33,455 nt of DNA from Chloroflexota bacterium. GTDB taxonomy: Bacteria > Chloroflexota > Chloroflexia > Thermobaculales > Thermobaculaceae. This document shows, in pieces, positions 25,347 through 31,076 of this stretch. The first letter of the stretch is position 1, and each line of letters starts with the position of its first letter. The notes beneath the pieces were generated by a model, which saw only the letters and a program-made list of their open reading frames with translations, did not search any database and was not told the origin of the DNA. The position numbers and the translations under genes were made by a program. Where the stretch lies: assembly GCA_902810765.1 (NCBI GenBank), contig CADDYR010000009.1:1-33455 (forward strand), written 5' to 3'.

Positions 25347-25511
25347 CCATCCTGAACCCTTCGCTCAAGAGCCTGCTCTGAGCTTGTCGAAGCGACAAGG
25401 ATTCGCGAAGGATGTTCTGTCTACCCGGCCGGCCATCCTGAGCGGAAGGCGTAGGATCTGGAAGGGCAGATCCCGGAACATACTCTTCGGCCCGCGGCCT
25501 CAGAATGACAG
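25347..25511. repeat. intergenic palindromic repeat (CATCCTGA / GAGCTTGTCGAAG type)
   Basis: Two copies of CCATCCTGA (25347-25355 and 25433-25441), the phrase TGAGCTTGTCGAAGC, an inverted pair CCTTCGC/GCGAAGG, a hairpin GGATCTG/CAGATCC (25454-25473) and the closing TCAGAATGACA, which roughly inverts the opening. Similar 'CTTCGACAAGCTCAGG' and 'GTCATTCTGAGC' strings recur between genes in many bacterial genomes, so this is probably a dispersed REP/MITE-like element. That is inferred from memory of such repeats, not from a search. There is no transposase here. Confidence 0.6.
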
Positions 25512-25605
25512 GTGCGGGGCGGCCTTGGAGCGACACCGGTTGGGGGTGACACTACAATGGCTCGCACCGATGCTGTGTGGCAGTGGTGCGGATTCATCCC
25601 CGGCA

Positions 25606-25655
25606 TTGTGGGGGAGAGTGGCTGCCTCCCTGCTTGCGGGGAGGGCCGGGGTGTG
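25606..25655. repeat. short inverted repeat (CCTCCCTGCTTGCGGGGAGG type)
   Basis: Arms CCTCCC (25625-25630) and GGGAGG (25639-25644) around TGCTTGCG, followed by GCCGGGGTG. This resembles a second widespread class of intergenic repeats ('CTCCC-GCTTGC-GGGAG-GGCCGGGGTG'). Only one copy is in the window. Confidence 0.5.
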
Positions 25656-25747
25656 GTTCGGAGATGATAGACCCGCTGGGCCTGGATCAGATGTGCATCC
25701 GCAACCCTCGGACGGACGACCGGGGCTGCTCGGTACCGCCCGGGTGC

Positions 25748-26029
25748 GTGGTCGAAGCCCTCTCTGGCGCCGTGGCTCTGCTGGTAGTAGGGATCGCGCA
25801 GGCGTACGGTGGTCCCGCGGGCGCCGTGCTCGCGACGCTCGGGCTCCTGGTCGCGATGGTCCTCCTGAGCCAGATAAGGGTTATCAGACGGATCACGGGG
25901 AACGTGTGGATCGTGCTGCACGGAACTGTCCTCGCTAGCACCGGCCCGCTGCTGCACTCCTTCTATCACTCCGTCCCCATCTGGCCGGGGATCGCCGCGT
26001 TCGCCGCTGTCGAGATCACGTGCTCCTGA
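25748..26029 (+). CDS. small hydrophobic membrane protein, uncharacterised
   Basis: About 93 aa from a GTG at 25748. It has about three hydrophobic segments (AVALLVVGIAQAYGG; GAVLATLGLLVAMVLLSQI; VWIVLHGTVLASTGPLLHSF), with a basic loop IRVIRRITG between the second and third. The frame stays open upstream to an ATG at 25577, but those codons pass through repeat sequence and are probably not coding. No clear ribosome-binding site precedes 25748 or the ATG at 25664, so this may be a small gene, a 3' remnant, or a chance frame. The even spacing of hydrophobic helices argues for real or recently real coding. I recognise no family. Confidence 0.4.
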   Translation: MVEALSGAVALLVVGIAQAYGGPAGAVLATLGLLVAMVLLSQIRVIRRITGNVWIVLHGTVLASTGPLLHSFYHSVPIWPGIAAFAAVEITCS

Positions 26030-26179
26030 CTGTACGAACAGGTCCGTAGACGCGCGCTGCACGAGCCGGAGTCGGAAGACGAGCGACAGGCTCTGCCCCG
26101 GCGACGGGGACCGGACAGCGGCGCTCCGTAATGGCTGCGTCGGGAGCCTGGAGCTGCGGCGTCATCGCGGGGACGGAGA

Positions 26180-26210
26180 GATCAGGAAGGTGTAGGATGC
26201 CCTCCTGATC
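26180..26210 (-). terminator. stem-loop downstream of the MFS gene
   Basis: Arms GATCAGGA (26180-26187) and TCCTGATC (26203-26210) with 15 nt between them, about 90 nt past the MFS stop on the minus strand. It may be a terminator, or a leftover of the repeat-rich stretch nearby. Confidence 0.35.
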
Positions 26211-26261
26211 GCGCCCTCGCGCTCGGCATCGGGGTGATCGGAGGGTACGGCGATGATCGCG

Positions 26262-26281
26262 GGAGGCCGCGGGGAGCCTCC
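26262..26281 (-). terminator. possible hairpin terminator after the MFS gene
   Basis: Inverted repeat GGAGGC (26262-26267) / GCCTCC (26276-26281) with an 8-nt loop, 20 nt beyond the MFS stop. GC-rich, no T-run. Confidence 0.35.
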
Positions 26282-26300
26282 TGCCAGCCTCACAAGCGCT

Positions 26301-27530
26301 TCATCTGTTGTCTTGGACGGTTTGCTCGCATGCTGCTGGCGTATCGCTGCGGCTTGATTGTCGTGCCGTGGCTTCCTCCATCGTCACATCCGAGCCAAGG
26401 ATGATAGCGATGACGCCGATGGCCAGGACACTCGACAACAGGAGCAGTGCAGGCGTGAGGCCCAGCACTGCCGACAACAGGCCGACCGAGAAGACCGGTA
26501 CGCTGAACCCGATGTACGCTGCCATGTAGTAGCTGGAGATGACCTGCGCTTGAGCTTTTGAAGTCGCGACCTTGCCCGCGAGTGCCAGACTGCCCTTGAA
26601 GGTCCAGCCGTTGCCCACGCCCTCGATGATCATCCCCAGAAGCAGTGTCGCCACCGAGTGAGTGGGAGAGGCCGCGATGATCACGAAAGCTCCGGCGGCC
26701 GTGAGCACCAATCCCCACCTTGTGAGCCTCAACAGGTCGGTGTCGCGCGCCAGCACTTGCGCTACACCACCAGCGAGCATCAACAGCAATACCAGCCCTC
26801 CTGCAGTGGCTAGGTTGTGCAGATGGAGCACGGATACCGTGAACGACGGTATGAGTGCTATCACCGTGCCGTTCAGGGCGAAGAAGACAAAGCCTGCGGG
26901 AGCGATGAACCCGAAGAAAGCCGCTCGGACGCCCCGAGGCACGCCGATAGCCACGCGCGGGCGCAAGGAGCGTGTGCGGGTAACAGTCTCGGCGACGGTG
27001 GAGGATGCGATTACGGCGGTGAGCATGAGCGATACGTGCAGCAGAAAGGGCATCTGATAAGGGTCCCGGCCTACGTACTGCACCAACGCACCTGCTAGCC
27101 CAGGCCCCAGCCCGAACCCAAGCATCGTCGTGAAGCTCGCGAGCAGCAGCGTCCTGGGGCGCTGAGCGGCATCCCTCTGTTCGGCCATAAACGCCGTACA
27201 AGCCCCGAGGAAGCCTCCCGTCGCCACGCCCTGTAGGGCTCGAGCGGCGAACAACATCGCTGGTGTGGAGGCGAAGGCGAAGAGCAGCGAGGCCAGCGTC
27301 ATGACCACGAGCATAGGGAGTATGATCCTCTTGCGCCCAGCACGGTCGGAGAGAGGACCTATCAGCAACAGCGAGGGCAACAAGCACACTGCGTAGATCG
27401 TGAACAGCAGCGTGATATCCGTGGTGCCTATACCGAACCTGCTTTGGTAGAGAGGGAAGAGCGGGGTCGCCAGGTTGGTCCCGGTAGTGAAGACCAACAA
27501 TGTCCACCATAGCCGTTTCACGTTACTCAC
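26301..27530 (-). CDS. MFS transporter (12 TM, DHA1-like)
   Basis: 409 aa with about 12 hydrophobic helices. MFS motif A is present in GPLSDRAGRKRII, and the fifth-helix glycines in GFGLGPGLAGALVQYVG resemble the antiporter motif, so efflux is likely. The GTG at 27530 overlaps the stop of the upstream CGNR regulator as GTGA, implying translational coupling. A second GTG at 27521 has AAAGG 8 nt before it and could be the true start. Base composition looks less GC-rich and AGG less frequent than in the surrounding genes, which may mean transfer. The autoregulated operon layout suggests a regulator that senses the compound this protein exports. Confidence 0.9.
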   Translation of the reverse strand: MSNVKRLWWTLLVFTTGTNLATPLFPLYQSRFGIGTTDITLLFTIYAVCLLPSLLLIGPLSDRAGRKRIILPMLVVMTLASLLFAFASTPAMLFAARALQGVATGGFLGACTAFMAEQRDAAQRPRTLLLASFTTMLGFGLGPGLAGALVQYVGRDPYQMPFLLHVSLMLTAVIASSTVAETVTRTRSLRPRVAIGVPRGVRAAFFGFIAPAGFVFFALNGTVIALIPSFTVSVLHLHNLATAGGLVLLLMLAGGVAQVLARDTDLLRLTRWGLVLTAAGAFVIIAASPTHSVATLLLGMIIEGVGNGWTFKGSLALAGKVATSKAQAQVISSYYMAAYIGFSVPVFSVGLLSAVLGLTPALLLLSSVLAIGVIAIILGSDVTMEEATARQSSRSDTPAACEQTVQDNR

Positions 27531-28099
27531 CTTTCTTGTCGCCGCTCGGCTCTCTCACGCCAGCCACACGGATTCTCGGCGTGCCATCTCGCGCTCCGAT
27601 TGCGAGTGGTGTCGTAGAAGAACAGGCCGCACTCCTCGCGCTCACATACCTTGAGGCGTGTCGGATCGCAGTCGGCCAGCTCTCGTACACAGGTCGAGGC
27701 GATACGCCCCACGAGGTCCTCGCCCACCGGCTGCTCGTCCAGATTTAGATCCAGTGTGAGGCGCTGGGTCCAGGCACAGCGTGATGCCAGCGAGTTGAGG
27801 AGCCTGCGCGATGCCTCGGGGATACGGCTTCCAGAACCTCGGGTAGAGCGTGCGTTGGAATGAGTCAGGGTTGTAACGATTTCTTCCAAGGCTTTGCGCA
27901 GCAGGCGCAGGTCCTCCAAACACACATCTATGTCGATCGGTGTGACGTCGGGCAGTAATCCCCACAAGAAGCCCTGAGCGGACTCCGGTAGTGCCAGTGG
28001 ATCCGTGTACGTAGAAGTTCTTGTTCCAGATGGCCTCCGCGGTCGTCGTGAGTTTGCAAGCGCCAGGACTACATCCGGGACTTCACATCGCGTTGCCAT
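27527..28099 (-). CDS. CGNR-type zinc-finger transcriptional regulator (variant motif)
   Basis: 190 aa. The C-terminus resembles the CGNR zinc finger: LKVCEREECGLFFYDTTRNRSARW, then HAENPCGWRERAERRQ. Two Cys in C-x5-C spacing are followed by a third position that is His instead of the usual Cys, and a final Cys, so zinc could be held by three Cys and one His. The signature itself reads CGWR rather than CGNR. The N-terminal part (DLRLLRKALEEIV ... RRLLNSLASR) fits the ABATE ligand-binding region of this family, which often controls stress or antibiotic genes. A GAGGTG site lies 9 nt before the ATG. It is the first gene of an operon with the MFS transporter, under a promoter buried in a long palindrome. 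Confidence 0.8.
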   Translation of the reverse strand: MATRCEVPDVVLALANSRRPRRPSGTRTSTYTDPLALPESAQGFLWGLLPDVTPIDIDVCLEDLRLLRKALEEIVTTLTHSNARSTRGSGSRIPEASRRLLNSLASRCAWTQRLTLDLNLDEQPVGEDLVGRIASTCVRELADCDPTRLKVCEREECGLFFYDTTRNRSARWHAENPCGWRERAERRQER

Positions 28100-28111
28100 T
28101 GCTCCACACCT

Positions 28112-28154
28112 CACATCTTCACGATCTATTAATACTATAGACCGTGAAGATGTG
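28112..28154. promoter_or_regulatory. 43-bp near-perfect palindromic operator
   Basis: Outer arms CACATCTTCACG (28112-28123) and CGTGAAGATGTG (28143-28154) match at 12 of 12. Inner TCTAT/ATAGA continue the symmetry after one mismatch, leaving 7 central bases. It covers the -10, the spacer and part of the -35 of the CGNR promoter, so a bound dimer or tetramer would block it. Confidence 0.75.
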
Positions 28155-28157
28155 CAA
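28129..28157 (-). promoter_or_regulatory. sigma70-type promoter of the CGNR/MFS operon
   Basis: Minus strand: -35 TTGCAC (28152-28157), 17-nt spacer, -10 TATTAA (28129-28134). Expected start near 28122, 23 nt before the ATG, inside the left palindrome arm. Confidence 0.6.
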
Positions 28158-28236
28158 GTACGGACTGCCGACAATGTGGAAGAACGGTCAGGCACCCGTA
28201 CCAATAGGTGTGCTCCTGGGCATGCCCGACATGGCG

Positions 28237-28265
28237 TTGACTTCGAGGCGCAGAAGCAGTAATGT
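28237..28265 (+). promoter_or_regulatory. sigma70-type promoter of the GGDEF-RHH gene
   Basis: -35 TTGACT (28237-28242), 17-nt spacer, -10 TAATGT (28260-28265). Expected start near 28272, immediately before the ATACATATGTAT palindrome. Confidence 0.6.
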
Positions 28266-28273
28266 ATCTGTGC

Positions 28274-28285
28274 ATACATATGTAT
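28274..28285. promoter_or_regulatory. 12-bp perfect palindrome, possible RHH operator
   Basis: ATACATATGTAT, in an AT-rich patch unlike the surrounding DNA, about 3-14 nt past the predicted start site of the GGDEF-RHH gene. Size and symmetry fit a ribbon-helix-helix dimer site, making autorepression plausible. Confidence 0.5.
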
Positions 28286-28312
28286 ATTACGCACAATATG
28301 AGAGGTGAGGCG

Positions 28313-28999
28313 ATGGGATACCCCAACACGTTCGAGCTGGCCGCGACCGACAGGATGACCGGGCTGGCTACTGCGGACTACTTCAGGCACCTGCTTCGGG
28401 AGGAGCTGCTGCCACGGGCGAGGGAGTCGGATGGGCCGCTGAGCCTGTTCCTGTTCGACCTGGACGACTTCCTGGCCATCAACCAGAGGCACGGGCGCGG
28501 GGGAGGCGACGCGGTGCTGACGAGGGTCGCGGGCGCGCTCACGGAAGCCCTGCCCGAGACCGCCGTGCTCACCCGGTACGGCGGGGACGAGTTCGGGGGC
28601 GCGCTGCCCGACACCCGCCTGGACGATGCTTTCACCCTCCTCGAGGAGCTCAGAAGGAGGGTGGGCTCGCTCGAGTTCGAGGGGCTGCCGGGCGTGCGCA
28701 TCACCTGCTCGATCGGGCTCGCGGCGTTCCCCATTCATGGTCAGACCGACGCGGAGCTGATGCGGCAGGCGGACGAGGCTCTCTACATCGCGAAGGAGAG
28801 CGGGCGGAACAAGGTCGCGCTGCCCCTCGCGGACAGCCGGATGGTCACGAAGACGAGCTACTACACTCAGACCCAGCTCGAGAGGCTGTCGAGGCTCGCG
28901 AAGACGCTCGGGCGGAACGAGGCGAGCATCCTGCGAGAGGCGCTCGACGACGCGCTGAAGAAGTACAACGATCAGCTGGGCGCCCCACCCGAACGGTGA
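28313..28999 (+). CDS. GGDEF-domain protein fused to a C-terminal ribbon-helix-helix DNA-binding domain
   Basis: 228 aa. Residues about 10-170 form a GGDEF (diguanylate cyclase) domain: ATDRMTGL start, metal site LFDLDDFLAIN, intact YGGDEFGG at Gly90-Phe94, and DEALYIAKESGRNKV near its end. The RxxD inhibitory site five residues before GGDEF is absent, and the usual Lys of DxFKxIN is Leu. Residues about 180-217 (TSYYTQTQLERLSRLAKTLG then RNEASILREALDDAL) read as a CopG/Arc-type ribbon-helix-helix: a short strand followed by two helices. There is no sensor or membrane segment. The ATG at 28313 has GAGAGGTGAGG upstream; ATG 28298 is possible. It likely makes or binds a cyclic or plain guanine nucleotide and binds DNA. 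That link is inference. Confidence 0.85.
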   Translation: MGYPNTFELAATDRMTGLATADYFRHLLREELLPRARESDGPLSLFLFDLDDFLAINQRHGRGGGDAVLTRVAGALTEALPETAVLTRYGGDEFGGALPDTRLDDAFTLLEELRRRVGSLEFEGLPGVRITCSIGLAAFPIHGQTDAELMRQADEALYIAKESGRNKVALPLADSRMVTKTSYYTQTQLERLSRLAKTLGRNEASILREALDDALKKYNDQLGAPPER

Positions 29000-29014
29000 A
29001 TTCCTCCCATCGGC

Positions 29015-29020
29015 TACAAT
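29015..29020 (+). promoter_or_regulatory. possible -10 element of the LLM oxidoreductase gene
   Basis: TACAAT, 29 nt before the ATG, in the 49-nt gap after the GGDEF-RHH gene. The -35 region is weak. Confidence 0.3.
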
Positions 29021-29048
29021 TGCGCCAATCGAGGAGGAAACACACGCT

Positions 29049-29912
29049 ATGACCAAACTCAGCTTCGGGATCAAGACCTCCCCACAACACACGACCTACG
29101 AGGACATGCTCAGGGTGTGGAGGGAGGCGGACTCGGTACCGGCGATCGAGCACGCGTGGCTGTTCGACCACTTCATGCCCCTCGGCCCCGACCCGACTGG
29201 TCCGTGCCTGGAGGGCTGGACGCTGCTCTCCGCGTTCGCCGCGCTCACCGAGCGCCTGCGCGTCGGGCTGATGGTCACCGGCAACACCTACCGGCATCCT
29301 GCGGTGCTCGCGAACATGGCCGCGACGGTGGATGTCGTCTCGAACGGCAGGCTCGACTTCGGCATCGGCGCGGGCTGGAACGAGCTCGAGCACGACGCGT
29401 ACGGGATCGAGCTGCCGCCGCCGGGCCGGCGCATACGCATGCTCGGAGAGGCCTGCGAGGTCATACGACGGATGTGGACCGAGACCGCGCCCGACTTCGA
29501 GGGCAGGTACTATCGCCTGAAGGGTGCGCGCTGCGAGCCGAAGCCGGTGCAGAAGCCCCACCCGCCGTTCGTGATCGGGGGCGGCGGGGAGCAGCTCACG
29601 CTCAGGGTGGTCGCGAGGTACGCGGACGTGTGGAACGTTACCGGCGGCTCGGTCGAGACGTTCCGGCACAAGAACGAGGTGCTCGAGCAGCACTGCGCCG
29701 CCATCGGTCGAGACCCCGCGACTATCCAGCGCTCGATCCAGCTGAGCGTGAGGTACGACGATCTCGTCGCCACACGCGACGCGGCTCGTGGGTACATCGA
29801 GGCGGGGGCGACGCACATCGTGCTCATGCTCCAGCCTCCGTATCCCGAGGGCGTCTCGCACCGGCTGGCGCAGGAGGTCATCGAGCCGCTGCGAGCCGCG
29901 ACCGAGCGCTGA
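29049..29912 (+). CDS. LLM-class (luciferase-like) F420-dependent oxidoreductase
   Basis: 287 aa, standard length. A TIM-barrel luciferase-like monooxygenase: AWLFDHFMPLGPDP, LRVGLMVTGNTYRHPAVLANMAATVDVVSNGRLDFGIGAGW, then HPPFVIGGGGEQLTLRVVARYADVWN near the C-terminus, all typical of the F420 or FMN-using group. These enzymes transfer hydride to or from alcohols, sugars or other small molecules with reduced deazaflavin F420. In this subgroup F420 is commoner than FMN, but cofactor choice is inferred. A GAGGAGGAAA site lies before the ATG. It is followed after 102 nt by the sugar isomerase, which has its own extended -10. The substrate is unknown. Confidence 0.9.
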   Translation: MTKLSFGIKTSPQHTTYEDMLRVWREADSVPAIEHAWLFDHFMPLGPDPTGPCLEGWTLLSAFAALTERLRVGLMVTGNTYRHPAVLANMAATVDVVSNGRLDFGIGAGWNELEHDAYGIELPPPGRRIRMLGEACEVIRRMWTETAPDFEGRYYRLKGARCEPKPVQKPHPPFVIGGGGEQLTLRVVARYADVWNVTGGSVETFRHKNEVLEQHCAAIGRDPATIQRSIQLSVRYDDLVATRDAARGYIEAGATHIVLMLQPPYPEGVSHRLAQEVIEPLRAATER

Positions 29913-29962
29913 GGATCGAGTAGTAGAGAGCGCGCCACTCTGCCCCCGGTACCGAGCAACTC

Positions 29963-29971
29963 TGCTATATT
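29963..29971 (+). promoter_or_regulatory. extended -10 promoter of the sugar isomerase gene
   Basis: TGC-TATATT (29963-29971), an extended -10 element, 43 nt before the ATG. No clear -35 at 17 nt. Confidence 0.5.
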
Positions 29972-30014
29972 GCACAGCCGAACGTGTGGGAGGAAAGCAG
30001 AGAGGAGAGGCCGA

Positions 30015-30881
30015 ATGCGCTTCGCGGTCTTCACCGTCGGACTGCCGGAGTGGACGCCGGAGGAAGCTGTCACGAAGCTCCGAGAGCTGGGCTACGACGG
30101 GGTCGAGTGGAGGGTGGTAGACCAGCAACCGGCTGCTGATGGCAGGATCGGGAACTGGTCAGGCAACCGCTGCACCATCCCGTTCGCGACGTTCCTCGAG
30201 GAGGCTCCACGGGTCCGCAAGCTCACGGAGGAGGCGGGACTCCAAATCCCCTCCGTCGGTACCTACGTCGCGTGCGACGATCCGGAGTCGGTCGAGAAGG
30301 CGATGCAGGGCGCGGTACGGCTTGGCGCGCCGCAGCTGCGCGTCGGCGTGCCTCGGTACGAGCCGGGAGCGAGCTACCTCGAGGTGCGCGACCGGGCGCG
30401 AGCTCAGTACGCCGAGGTCGCGAGCCTGGCCAGGCAGTACGGAGTGCGCGCGCTCATCGAGATCCACATGGGCAACATCACGCCGAGCGCAAGCGCGGCG
30501 GCGGCCTTCGTGCAGGGGCTCGATCCCGAGCACGTGGGCATAATCCACGACGCGGGAAACATGGTGTACGAGGGCTACGAGCAGTACCGGCTGGGGCTGG
30601 AGGTGCTCGGGCCATACCTCGCGCACGTCCACCTCAAGAACTCCCGGTGGGAGGAGGCGGGCACTCGCCCCGACGGCAGCACCGAGTGGAGGGCCACCTG
30701 GGCGCCCATCAAGAAGGGCATCGTCGACATGGAGGCGCTGTTCTCCGCCCTGCGCGCCGTCGGCTACGACGGCTGGGTGTCGTTCGAGGACTTCTCCTCC
30801 GAGCAGCCGCTCTACGAGCGCACGCGCGACAACCTCGCCTACGCGAAGGAAGTCGAGGAGCGCACGCGCGTCCGGGCCTAG
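30015..30881 (+). CDS. sugar phosphate isomerase/epimerase (xylose-isomerase-like TIM barrel)
   Basis: 288 aa. The AP-endonuclease-2-like TIM barrel is recognised from AVFTVGLPEWTPEEAVTKLR and GYDGVEWR, with metal-site residues in ALIEIHMGNI (Glu, His), GIIHDAGNM (His, Asp), AHVHLKNS (His) and VSFEDFSS (Glu). These positions fit a divalent-metal site for epimerisation or isomerisation of sugars, keto-polyols or hydroxypyruvate. The ATG at 30015 has GAGGAGAGG before it; the frame is open slightly further upstream without a better site. A strong hairpin follows about 50 nt after the stop, so the transcript probably ends there. The exact sugar is unknown. Confidence 0.9.
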   Translation: MRFAVFTVGLPEWTPEEAVTKLRELGYDGVEWRVVDQQPAADGRIGNWSGNRCTIPFATFLEEAPRVRKLTEEAGLQIPSVGTYVACDDPESVEKAMQGAVRLGAPQLRVGVPRYEPGASYLEVRDRARAQYAEVASLARQYGVRALIEIHMGNITPSASAAAAFVQGLDPEHVGIIHDAGNMVYEGYEQYRLGLEVLGPYLAHVHLKNSRWEEAGTRPDGSTEWRATWAPIKKGIVDMEALFSALRAVGYDGWVSFEDFSSEQPLYERTRDNLAYAKEVEERTRVRA

Positions 30882-30933
30882 CTGCCCAGGCTCGTGGCCG
30901 AGCTCGACGGCCGCGTAATGGGCAGCGCCACGC

Positions 30934-30971
30934 TACACCTCCCCGTGCCGAAATCGGCACGGGGAGGTGTA
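30934..30971. terminator. 18-bp perfect hairpin, terminator
   Basis: Arms TACACCTCCCCGTGCCGA (30934-30951) and TCGGCACGGGGAGGTGTA (30954-30971) with two A between them. It lies between the isomerase stop and the DeoR promoter. No T-run follows. Confidence 0.7.
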
Positions 30972-31027
30972 CGACCGCGACAGCGAGTACGTGGCCCCGC
31001 ACTCCATGGGCCAGGCTGCGCCCGACG

Positions 31028-31055
31028 TAGACTCTAAACGTGTCCGTGGTAACAT
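31028..31055 (+). promoter_or_regulatory. possible promoter of the DeoR-family gene
   Basis: TAGACT (31028-31033), 16-nt spacer, TAACAT (31050-31055). It would leave a leader of only about 15 nt before the TTG start. Confidence 0.35.
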
Positions 31056-31076
31056 GCGTCGGAAACGGAGGAGACC

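Larger units (their letters stand above)
25268..25747. other. repeat-rich intergenic region
   Basis: 480 nt after citrate synthase. It starts with a short inverted repeat CGCGGG/CCCGCG (25283-25306) that may end transcription of citrate synthase. The two repeat blocks annotated at 25347-25511 and 25606-25655 follow. An open frame runs through the second block into the small membrane ORF, but its upstream codons lie in repeat sequence. No other gene is seen. Confidence 0.6.

Noticed and set aside
26290-27510. 406-codon open frame parallel to the MFS gene
   Set aside because: Same strand, shifted frame of the transporter; composition (Arg, His and Ser rich) is that of a shadow frame and there is no start signal.
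28269-28295. TGTGC...GCACA pair around the ATACATATGTAT palindrome
   Set aside because: Its centre of symmetry is 2-3 nt away from that of the 12-bp palindrome, so the two do not form one larger operator.
28845-30128. 427-codon open frame antisense to the LLM oxidoreductase
   Set aside because: The sense strand encodes a well-conserved enzyme; the antisense product has no domain and is typical of long shadow frames in GC-rich DNA.
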